This document shows, one piece after another, positions 5,035 through 9,965 of a stretch of DNA of 9,965 nucleotides. The notes below the pieces were generated by a model. The model was not told where the DNA came from. It searched no databases and saw nothing but the letters and a program-made list of their open reading frames with translations. Numbering within the stretch: the first letter of the stretch is position 1; every line of letters starts with the position of its first letter. This stretch comes from Rhodocyclaceae bacterium. Its GTDB lineage: Bacteria > Pseudomonadota > Gammaproteobacteria > Burkholderiales > Rhodocyclaceae. The position numbers and the translations under genes are program-made. The stretch spans positions 1 to 9,965 of the forward strand of contig JANYAW010000177.1 of assembly GCA_025361105.1 (NCBI GenBank), given 5' to 3'.

Positions 5035-5332
5035 TCCCCTTACCAAGGCTGAACTTGAAGCCTACGAGGCAAAACGCGATCTTGCTGCGGAACTGTTGCA
5101 GTCAGTCCGCGAAATGAAAGCTGGTCAAGTTAGTGTTGTTACGTCACCAGTCATCGAAGCACGCAAAAAGACCGGCCTGTCGCAGTCGCAGTTCGCTGCG
5201 CTTCTGGGCGTTTCTGTTCGCACGTTGCAAGGCTGGGAACAAGGTCGCAAGCAACCGAGCGGTGCCGCCCGCACACTGCTTGCCATCGCCAGCACAAATC
5301 CGAAAGCCGTGCTGGCCGTCGCAGCTAAATAG
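5018..5332 (+). CDS. HTH antitoxin (HigA-2/NadS-like), cassette 4
   Basis: This is a 104-residue protein. The N-terminal 40 residues form a charged helix-rich segment (LTKAELEAYEAKRDLAAELL in 8-27) that probably wraps the toxin. The C-terminal half is an XRE/HigA-2-type helix-turn-helix, with EARKKTGLSQSQFAALLGVS (47-66) and VRTLQGWEQGRKQPSG (67-82), the WEQGRxxPxG signature of NadS/HigA-2 antitoxins. The start is GTG, chosen because AAAGGAG (5004-5010) sits 7 nt upstream and the family N-terminus fits. It lies 17 nt inside the toxin gene, so translation is coupled. It is expected to neutralise the upstream toxin and bind the operator at 4695-4715. Confidence 0.88.
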   Translation: MPLKNNPLTKAELEAYEAKRDLAAELLQSVREMKAGQVSVVTSPVIEARKKTGLSQSQFAALLGVSVRTLQGWEQGRKQPSGAARTLLAIASTNPKAVLAVAAK

Positions 5333-5348
5333 CGTCCGGTGGCATGAG

Positions 5349-5414
5349 GCCCAACCCGGCGTTCGAGCGGGGCTGCGCAAAAAGCCGCGCAGCCCGCCCA
5401 GATCTACGTTGAAG
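5349..5414 (+). other. attC-like site closing the array (cassette 4)
   Basis: The left box GCCCAAC (5349-5355) matches RYYYAAC and is followed by CCGGCGTTCGAGCGGG, a sequence I recognise as common in environmental attC sites. The apex is a strong stem, GGGCTGCGC / GCGCAGCCC (5371-5379 and 5387-5395), flanked by GCGG/CGC with one extra G on the left arm. The right box GTTGAAG (5408-5414) keeps GTT and two purines but ends in G, and the right L box has decayed. It starts 16 nt after the antitoxin stop. It is the best-formed attC in the window, and no cassette follows it. Confidence 0.65.
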
Positions 5415-5492
5415 CTGTAGAAAACCCATTTCTCGCAAAAATTTCGACGTAAAACTTTTCAGATTTCAGTTTTTAATGTCGCCTCAAAATCG

Positions 5493-5520
5493 CACCAGTT
5501 GGTGCTGGCAATACGCCGTC
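5493..5520 (+). repeat. Dispersed repeat, copy C (end of the island)
   Basis: This copy reads CACCAGTTGGTGCTGG then CAATACGCCGTC, followed by ACTAACGC. It lies in the non-coding gap between the last attC-like site and the phosphatase gene, 26 bp before that ATG. It is in the opposite orientation to copy B, so B and C bracket the island as inverted copies. It matches copy D at 23 of 28 positions by eye. Confidence 0.75.
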
Positions 5521-5546
5521 ACTAACGCTAAATTCGCGCATGCTCA

Positions 5547-6086
5547 ATGAAGTTCACCAACATCCTTCTCTTGGCATTGGCCAGTCTGGCCTGCGTCACC
5601 GGCCACGCCGAACCTTCGTTGGTGATTGTCGTTCGCCATGCCGAGCGGGCAGCCGAGCCGAAAGCGGATCCGCCGCTCTCGCCCGAAGGTGCGCAGCGCG
5701 CGCTGCTGCTGGCTGACTATCTGGCTGGGGCAAAGCTGACCGCCATCATCACCACGCACTATCGCCGTACTCGGGAAACGGCGCTACCGACGGCGAACAA
5801 GTTCGGCATCGCGCCCAAGGTCATTGCGGTCAGGCGCGACGAGCTCGCGGCGCATGTTCCAGAGGTCGTCGCGGCAGTTCGGCAACTCAGCGGGGTGGTG
5901 TTGGTGGTCGGTCATAGCGACACCGTCGCCGCCATTGTGGCGGGCTTGTCGGATGCAAAACCAACGCAACTTTGTGAGTCCAGCTTCGCAAATATTTTTG
6001 TCGTGAATCTTCAACCCGCAGGCAGCGCGGTACTGCAATTCAAGTATGGTCAGGCCGACCCAGCACCGTCAGCGGGATGCCAATAG
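5547..6086 (+). CDS. Exported SixA-like histidine phosphatase
   Basis: This is a 179-residue member of the histidine phosphatase (RHG/phosphoglycerate mutase-like) superfamily. After a signal peptide (about 1-21, hydrophobic NILLLALASLACVTG then AEP), the catalytic VVRHAER places the phospho-accepting H31 beside R30. R73/R74/R76 in THYRRTRETA bind phosphate, and the second catalytic histidine H123 lies in VVGHSDT. RDE (97-99) supplies the usual acid. The short SixA-like core with a leader suggests a periplasmic phosphatase of unknown substrate. E. coli SixA is cytoplasmic and acts on phospho-histidine of ArcB/PTS proteins, so the name should not be transferred. No good Shine-Dalgarno precedes the ATG. 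It is convergent with ntrC, with only 13 bp between the two stops and no clear terminator there. Confidence 0.87.
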   Translation: MKFTNILLLALASLACVTGHAEPSLVIVVRHAERAAEPKADPPLSPEGAQRALLLADYLAGAKLTAIITTHYRRTRETALPTANKFGIAPKVIAVRRDELAAHVPEVVAAVRQLSGVVLVVGHSDTVAAIVAGLSDAKPTQLCESSFANIFVVNLQPAGSAVLQFKYGQADPAPSAGCQ

Positions 6087-6099
6087 CGCAAGCAGCGCT

Positions 6100-7509
6100 T
6101 TACGAAACCCCTGCGCCACTGCTGTCATCAATCCCCAATTCCTGGATCTTGCGCGTGATCGTATTGCGTCCGATGCCGAGCAGATTGGCCGCTTCGATGC
6201 GCCTGCCGCCAGTCGCTTTTAGCGCTTGGCGGATGACGGTGGTTTCAAAATCGCGATTGGCTAATTTGTAAACTTCGCCGGGCTTGGTGGCGATTAACCG
6301 GTCGGCTTCGGCGGCCAGAGCGTCTTGCCAACCGAGCTGGTTTTGGCGCTGCGTGGCGTCGTGCATTTCGGGTGGCAGGTCCGATACGTCGATGCTTTGC
6401 CCGGGAGCCATGACCGTCAGCCAATGGCACATATTTTCCAATTGACGGACGTTGCCGGGGAAATCGAAGTTTTGCAAATAAGTGATTGCTGCATCAGTCA
6501 GGCGTTTCGGGTCGCCGCCTAATTCAAGCGCGCTCTTGTGCAAAAAATGTCGCGCCAGCAGCGGAATATCGTCGGCGCGTTCACGCAGCGCGGGCAGGCG
6601 CAGGCGAATGACGTTTAGTCGATGAAATAGATCTTCGCGAAATAGCCCGGCTTTGACGCGGTCTTCCAGATGTTGATGCGTAGCGGCGATGACGCGCACA
6701 TTGGCACGCACCGGTTGATGGCCGCCGACGCGATAGTAGTGGCCGTCGGACAAAACACGCAAAAGCCGCGTCTGTAGTTCGGCCGGCATGTCGCCGATTT
6801 CGTCGAGGAACAGGGTGCCGCCTTCAGCTTGCTCAAAGCGCCCGCGCCGCGCGCTGGCCGCGCCGGTGAAGGCGCCTTTTTCATGGCCGAACAATTCAGA
6901 TTCGAGCAGGTCGCGCGGAATCGCTGCGGTGTTGATAGCGATGAAGGGCATGTTTTTGCGCGGACTGTGGCGATGCAGCGCATGGGCCACCAACTCTTTG
7001 CCGCTGCCGGATTCACCGTTGATGAGCACGGTGGCGTGCGATTGCGAGAGCCGCCCGATGGCGCGAAAAACTTCTTGCATCGCCACGCCTTGGCCAAGAA
7101 TTTCCGGCACGGCGCTGACTTCTTCCATTGCGCCGTTTTGGTGCAATGATTGTGCGATGGCGCGACGAACTAGTTCAATAGCCTGGTCGACATCAAAAGG
7201 TTTGGGTAGATATTCAAACGCGCCGCCTTGAAACGCAGCGACCGCTGAATCCAAATCCGAATACGCTGTCATGATGATCGCCGGCAGCTCGGGGTGGCGC
7301 TCTTTCATCACCTTGAGCAATGCCAGCCCGCTGGTACCCGGCATGCGGATATCGGACATCAGGGCGCAGGGCAGATCACCTGCTTCGAGCGCCGCTAGCG
7401 CTTCGTCGGCCGAGGCAAAACTACGACAGGCAATGCTCTCGCGACCCAGCGCTTTTTCCAGTACCCAGCGGATGCTGCGGTCATCGTCGATTATCCAAAC
7501 TGGCTTCAT
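6100..7509 (-). CDS. ntrC: Nitrogen regulation response regulator NtrC
   Basis: NtrC is a sigma-54-dependent activator that, when phosphorylated by NtrB, drives glnA and other nitrogen-assimilation promoters. Its 469 residues include a receiver domain at 1-120 with acidic pocket DDD (8-10), phospho-acceptor D53 in MSDIRMPG, T81 and K103. The AAA+ domain spans about 138-370, with Walker A GESGSGKE (165-172), the sigma-54 contact loop GAFTGA (212-217) and Walker B GTLFLDEIGD (231-240). A Fis-type helix-turn-helix at 425-458 includes RRIEAANLLGIGRNTITRKI. The start is the ATG at 7509 (MKPVWIIDDD). The frame is open further upstream, but only across the repeat-rich 3' end of ntrB. The ATG overlaps the ntrB TGA as ATGA, giving coupled translation. 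All key residues are present. Confidence 0.96.
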   Translation of the reverse strand: MKPVWIIDDDRSIRWVLEKALGRESIACRSFASADEALAALEAGDLPCALMSDIRMPGTSGLALLKVMKERHPELPAIIMTAYSDLDSAVAAFQGGAFEYLPKPFDVDQAIELVRRAIAQSLHQNGAMEEVSAVPEILGQGVAMQEVFRAIGRLSQSHATVLINGESGSGKELVAHALHRHSPRKNMPFIAINTAAIPRDLLESELFGHEKGAFTGAASARRGRFEQAEGGTLFLDEIGDMPAELQTRLLRVLSDGHYYRVGGHQPVRANVRVIAATHQHLEDRVKAGLFREDLFHRLNVIRLRLPALRERADDIPLLARHFLHKSALELGGDPKRLTDAAITYLQNFDFPGNVRQLENMCHWLTVMAPGQSIDVSDLPPEMHDATQRQNQLGWQDALAAEADRLIATKPGEVYKLANRDFETTVIRQALKATGGRRIEAANLLGIGRNTITRKIQELGIDDSSGAGVS

Positions 7510-8657
7510 GTTTCGGTTCCCGTAGTGCTTCCCGTAGTGCTTCCATTGGTACTTCCGTTCGCCACTGTGGCTGACCGTTCGGGATTGAGCGGCAAGCATA
7601 TTGAAAAAGTGGTGTTGCCCGGACGCGAGCTGACTTCTAGCGTACCGCCGTGCTGTTGCACAAAGCTCTGCGCCAAAGTCAGCCCCAGCCCACTGCCATT
7701 TTCGCGCCCCGATACCAGTGGGTAAAAAATTCTGTCACGTATAGCGTCAGGAATGCCAGGGCCATTGTCGATGACTTGCAATTCGAGTGCCAGCCGGTAA
7801 TGACGTTTGACTAAAGTGACTTGACGCACGGCGCGCGTGCGAAAGGTGATTTCGCCGACAGCGGACGGCTTGCCATTGCCGGAAATCGCTTGCGCCGCAT
7901 TGCGCGCAATATTCAAAATTGCTTGAATCAACTGCTCGCGATCACCGGTTATGTCGGGCAGCGAAGTATCGTAATCGCGTTGCACATGCACGCCATGAAA
8001 CTCGGCATGTATCAGCCGCCGCACGCGCTCCAGAATTTCGTGAACATTGACCTGTGCCGCTTGCATGGCGCGATGCGAGGAGAGTAAGCGCTGCATCAGG
8101 TCTTGCAAACGATCCACTTCCTTGATGATGACTTGGGTGTATTCACGCAGCGGCGCAGAGGATAATTCGCGCTCCAGCAATTGCGCCGAGCCGCGAATTC
8201 CACCCAGTGGATTTTTGATTTCATGCGCCAGATTGCGCACCAGTTCGCGGCTGACTTGTTGTTGCTGCGCCAAATGTTCTTCGCGTGCGGCCTTGAGCTG
8301 TTGGTCGATGGCACGAAACTCCAAAAGCAAACGCGCAGCACCGGCTTCAATTGGTGTCACCGTGCAATCGGCATGAAATGGCGCGCCAGCTTCGCTACCC
8401 TTGAGCGCCAATTGAAGATTGTGACCGGTGTAGCTCCAATTGTTTTTCAGCGCGTTGTCGAGCGCCGGGGTGAGCTCCAAAGGATGTCCGACGAGACTAG
8501 CCAGAGGTCGTCCGATGACATGACGCAAGCTAATCGAAAACAGATTCTCGGCCGCTGGATTGACATGCCGGATATGCAAATCGGCATCAACCAGCACGAC
8601 CGCGCAGGAGAGCAAATCAAGTCCGTTAAATGCAGAAAAAGTGGGCTTAGCGTTCAT
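7506..8657 (-). CDS. ntrB: Nitrogen regulation sensor histidine kinase NtrB
   Basis: This is a 383-residue cytoplasmic kinase/phosphatase for NtrC, normally controlled by the PII protein. An N-terminal PAS domain spans about 8-120 (HVNPAAENLF 31-40). The dimerisation/phospho-acceptor helix carries H145 in NLAHEIKNPLGGIRGSAQLL (142-161). The ATPase domain has the N box around N253 (NIARNAAQA), G1 DNGPGIP (297-303), the F-box-like FYPLVSGREN (311-320) and G2 GSGLGL (321-326). The C-terminus ends in a low-complexity tail rich in N, G, S and T (367-383), encoded by 12-bp tandem repeats and beyond the folded domain. No strong Shine-Dalgarno precedes the ATG. It lies 52 bp after the DUF4124 gene and overlaps ntrC by 4 nt, so it is likely in one operon with ntrC. 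Confidence 0.95.
   Translation of the reverse strand: MNAKPTFSAFNGLDLLSCAVVLVDADLHIRHVNPAAENLFSISLRHVIGRPLASLVGHPLELTPALDNALKNNWSYTGHNLQLALKGSEAGAPFHADCTVTPIEAGAARLLLEFRAIDQQLKAAREEHLAQQQQVSRELVRNLAHEIKNPLGGIRGSAQLLERELSSAPLREYTQVIIKEVDRLQDLMQRLLSSHRAMQAAQVNVHEILERVRRLIHAEFHGVHVQRDYDTSLPDITGDREQLIQAILNIARNAAQAISGNGKPSAVGEITFRTRAVRQVTLVKRHYRLALELQVIDNGPGIPDAIRDRIFYPLVSGRENGSGLGLTLAQSFVQQHGGTLEVSSRPGNTTFSICLPLNPERSATVANGSTNGSTTGSTTGTET
7510..7557 (-). repeat. 12-bp tandem repeat at the 3' end of ntrB
   Basis: There are four 12-bp units. The two central ones (7522-7533 and 7534-7545) are GTAGTGCTTCCC and GTAGTGCTTCCA on the plus strand; the outer two are more diverged. Because 12 is a multiple of three, gain or loss of a unit changes the NtrB tail by four residues (STTG type) without a frameshift. 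The array ends directly at the ntrC start codon. Confidence 0.8.
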
Positions 8658-8709
8658 CGAGAATTAGATGTGCAAGAAGCGCACCAAGGCGCACGAACAA
8701 GGCTGGGCA

Positions 8710-9210
8710 TCAGCGTAGCCGAGCGATTTCCTTGTTCAGCGCTTCGATGTTGCGCTCGTGCAGGGCGATGCCATCTTGCCAGGCTTTTTTGGTTTCCGGT
8801 GTGGCGGTTACCGCAGCAGTGGGTACGCGCAATTTTTCCAAATTCGCTTGTTCAATTGCCAATTCCCTATCCAAAATCGCACGACGGTCGTTATCGCGGG
8901 CCTTTTGGTCGTCGCCTGAAACACGGGGGAAGTCGGCTGGTGTTGGGGTTTTCGTCCCTGCAGTGCCACCAGTTGGTGCTGGTGTTACGCCGTTAGTTGA
9001 AACTCGGTTGCTCGGTGGTGGCGGAACTTGCACCGAAAGCACGGTACAGTTTTTGTCTTTGGTTTTTTGGTTGGTGTACAGCGTCACGCCGCTTTCGTCC
9101 GTGCATTTGTACAAAATGTGATTGCCATTCGCTGCCAGAGACGCGGTGGGCGAAAACGCTAGAGCAAATACAAGCCCTACAAACGAAAATCGGATGTCAT
9201 TGGGTTTCAT
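8710..9210 (-). CDS. Secreted DUF4124-domain protein between glnA and ntrB
   Basis: This is a 166-residue protein of unknown function. A signal peptide (about 1-27, FVGLVFALAFSPTASLA) is followed by a DUF4124 domain at 29-62 (LYKCTDESGVTLYTN, 33-47), with the two cysteines C36 and C55 that often pair in this family. A Pro/Thr/Gly-rich linker (63-95) leads to a C-terminal charged coiled-coil (99-166, with DRELAIEQANLEKLR and NKEIARLR). It is likely periplasmic. The start at 9210 gives a clean signal peptide; the frame is open to 9264 but that extension crosses the terminator. The linker residues NGVTPAPTGG (73-82) are encoded by dispersed-repeat copy D. Its place between glnA and ntrBC suggests shared ancestry of the locus, not a demonstrated role in nitrogen control. 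Confidence 0.85.
   Translation of the reverse strand: MKPNDIRFSFVGLVFALAFSPTASLAANGNHILYKCTDESGVTLYTNQKTKDKNCTVLSVQVPPPPSNRVSTNGVTPAPTGGTAGTKTPTPADFPRVSGDDQKARDNDRRAILDRELAIEQANLEKLRVPTAAVTATPETKKAWQDGIALHERNIEALNKEIARLR
8967..8994 (+). repeat. Dispersed repeat, copy D (inside the DUF4124 gene)
   Basis: On the plus strand this copy reads CACCAGTTGGTGCTGG then TGTTACGCCGTT. It lies antisense within the Pro/Thr/Gly linker of the DUF4124 protein and is translated there as NGVTPAPTGG. It adds no stop codon and keeps the frame. With copy C it defines the fullest form of the repeat. Confidence 0.75.
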
Positions 9211-9248
9211 GTCGCGGAGTCTAGCCTTAAGGGCATTTAAGTACCAAG

Positions 9249-9279
9249 AAAAAAGGACGGGCACTGCCCGTCCTTTTTT
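9249..9279 (-). terminator. Intrinsic terminator after glnA
   Basis: A perfect 8-bp GC-rich stem, GGACGGGC / GCCCGTCC (9255-9262 and 9266-9273), with a 3-nt loop is flanked by six A on one side and six T on the other. It is therefore a Rho-independent terminator in either direction. It lies 17 bp beyond the glnA stop and so ends glnA transcription on the minus strand. It separates glnA from the DUF4124-ntrBC genes, which must then have their own promoter or depend on read-through. Confidence 0.93.
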
Positions 9280-9296
9280 GTTAGATGAAGTAACCG

Positions 9297-9965
9297 TTAA
9301 ACCGAATAGTACAGCTCGAACTCAACAGGTGTCGTCGTCATGCGCAGACGGTTCACATCTTCCATCTTCAACGCGATGTAGGAAGCAATCCAGTCTTCGC
9401 TGAACACGCCACCAACGGTCAGGAAGGCATGATCTTTCTCCAGATTGTCCAATGCTTCTTCGAGGCTGGCACACACCGTCGGAATCAATGCATCTTCTTC
9501 TGGCGGCAAGTCGTACAGATTCTTGTCAGCGGGGCCGCCCGGGTGAATCTTGTTGGCAACCCCGTCCAACCCGGCCATCATCAATGCCGAGAAGCACAAG
9601 TAAGGGTTTGCACCCGGATCCGGGAAGCGTGCTTCAACACGGCGCGCTTTATCGCTATGTACGAAAGGAATGCGGATTGAGGCCGAGCGGTTTTTGGCGG
9701 AGTACGCCAGCTTCACCGGTGCTTCGTAGTGCGGAACCAGACGTTTATACGAGTTGGTCAATGGATTGGTAATCGCGTTCAGCGCCTTGGCATGTTTGAT
9801 AATGCCGCCGATGTAATACAGCGCGAAATCAGACAACCCGGCATAGCCATTGCCAGCAAACAAATTCTTGCCATCTTTCCAGATTGACTGATGCACGTGC
9901 ATGCCGGAACCGTTGTCACCAACGATGGGTTTGGGCATGAAAGTCGCTGTTTTGCCGTAGCTGTG
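9297..9965 (-). CDS. glnA: Glutamine synthetase, C-terminal half (5' end outside window)
   Basis: This enzyme makes glutamine from glutamate, ammonia and ATP. The 222 visible residues begin HSYGKTATF at the window edge and run to the stop at 9297. They include GDNGSGMHVHQS (ammonium/metal-binding region), NRSASIRIP, the catalytic RRVEARFPDPGANPYL, and KNLYDLPPEE, whose tyrosine is the adenylylation site of the bacterial type I-beta enzyme (Tyr397 in E. coli). This indicates control by GlnE as well as transcription control by NtrC. An internal ATG at 9938 is not the start, because the conserved sequence continues upstream of it. The glnA promoter, where NtrC would act, is not in the window. 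The strong terminator follows 17 bp after the stop. Confidence 0.97.
   Translation of the reverse strand, partial: HSYGKTATFMPKPIVGDNGSGMHVHQSIWKDGKNLFAGNGYAGLSDFALYYIGGIIKHAKALNAITNPLTNSYKRLVPHYEAPVKLAYSAKNRSASIRIPFVHSDKARRVEARFPDPGANPYLCFSALMMAGLDGVANKIHPGGPADKNLYDLPPEEDALIPTVCASLEEALDNLEKDHAFLTVGGVFSEDWIASYIALKMEDVNRLRMTTTPVEFELYYSV

Larger units (their letters stand above)
2776..5408 (+). mobile_element. Integron-type gene cassette array without a visible integrase (CALIN-like)
   Basis: Four short modules, all on the plus strand, are each followed within about 0-17 nt of the last stop codon by an attC-like inverted repeat. The implied cassettes are 2776-3305 (degenerate P-loop protein), 3306-3965 (DUF433/DUF5615), 3966-4667 (RelE-like toxin plus XRE antitoxin) and 4668-5408 (HigB-2-like toxin plus HTH antitoxin). 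Gene-then-attC order, uniform orientation, compact cassettes and toxin-antitoxin cargo are all typical of sedentary integron arrays. No intI gene lies in the window and none of the flanking genes is an integrase, so this is either a CALIN or part of an array whose integrase is elsewhere. The individual attC sites vary in quality, so the array call rests on their spacing together more than on any single site. Confidence 0.62.

Noticed and set aside
5371..5395. The GC-rich hairpin GGGCTGCGC / GCGCAGCCC as a transcription terminator
   Set aside because: No T run follows it on either strand, and it fits better as the apex of an attC-like site.
2776..5408. CRISPR array or tandem phage genes as explanations of the island
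   Set aside because: There are no regularly spaced identical repeats and no phage structural or recombinase genes; the repeats are imperfect and follow stop codons, as attC sites do.
7510..7599. An NtrC start upstream of 7509
   Set aside because: The extra 30 residues are translated from the ntrB tandem repeat in another frame. Receiver domains normally start a few residues before the DDD pocket, as with the ATG at 7509.
8181..8996. A 271-codon plus-strand open frame opposite ntrB and the DUF4124 gene
   Set aside because: It spans two well-supported minus-strand genes and the gap between them, and its translation shows no recognisable motif. Long shadow frames are common opposite GC-rich genes.

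Overview
The window looks like a piece of a betaproteobacterial chromosome with moderate-to-high GC. The main reason is the block glnA - DUF4124 protein - ntrB - ntrC on the minus strand, an arrangement I associate with Rhodocyclales/Nitrosomonadales-type genomes. That placement rests on memory of gene order, not on a search, and the genus cannot be named from this sequence.

Layout. Positions 1-437 (minus) hold the N-terminal part of a birA-like biotin-protein ligase that lacks the usual N-terminal DNA-binding domain. Divergent from it, 542-2419 (plus) encodes a 625-residue fusion of an LplT-like lysophospholipid flippase with a PlsC-type acyltransferase. From 2420 to about 5410 lies an accessory island on the plus strand. 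It opens with a dispersed-repeat copy and a broken IS91-family transposase fragment. It then carries four short modules separated by attC-like sites: an uncharacterised protein with a degenerate P-loop, a DUF433/DUF5615 pair, and two different RelE/HigB-type toxin plus HTH antitoxin pairs. There is no integrase in the window, so the island looks like a cassette array without a nearby integrase (a CALIN) that is dominated by toxin-antitoxin modules. After it, 5547-6086 (plus) encodes an exported SixA-like histidine phosphatase. It converges on the minus-strand nitrogen-control block: ntrC (6100-7509), ntrB (7506-8657, overlapping ntrC by 4 nt), a secreted DUF4124 protein (8710-9210), a strong intrinsic terminator (9249-9279) and the C-terminal half of glnA (9297 to the window end).

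How the genes work together. NtrB/NtrC is the two-component system that switches on glnA and other nitrogen-assimilation genes under nitrogen limitation. The visible end of GlnA carries the tyrosine motif used for adenylylation control. The toxin-antitoxin pairs probably act only on themselves: each is a compact two-gene unit, and two of them have a palindromic operator placed at the promoter.

Two signals deserve most attention. First is the attC-bounded array, including one attC whose two conserved core triplets appear to have changed in a complementary way. Second is a dispersed repeat of about 28 bp (four copies: 76-103, 2447-2471, 5493-5520, 8967-8994). It begins CACCAGTTGGTGCTGG and ends near ACGCCGT, and two copies sit in-frame inside protein-coding genes (birA and the DUF4124 gene).
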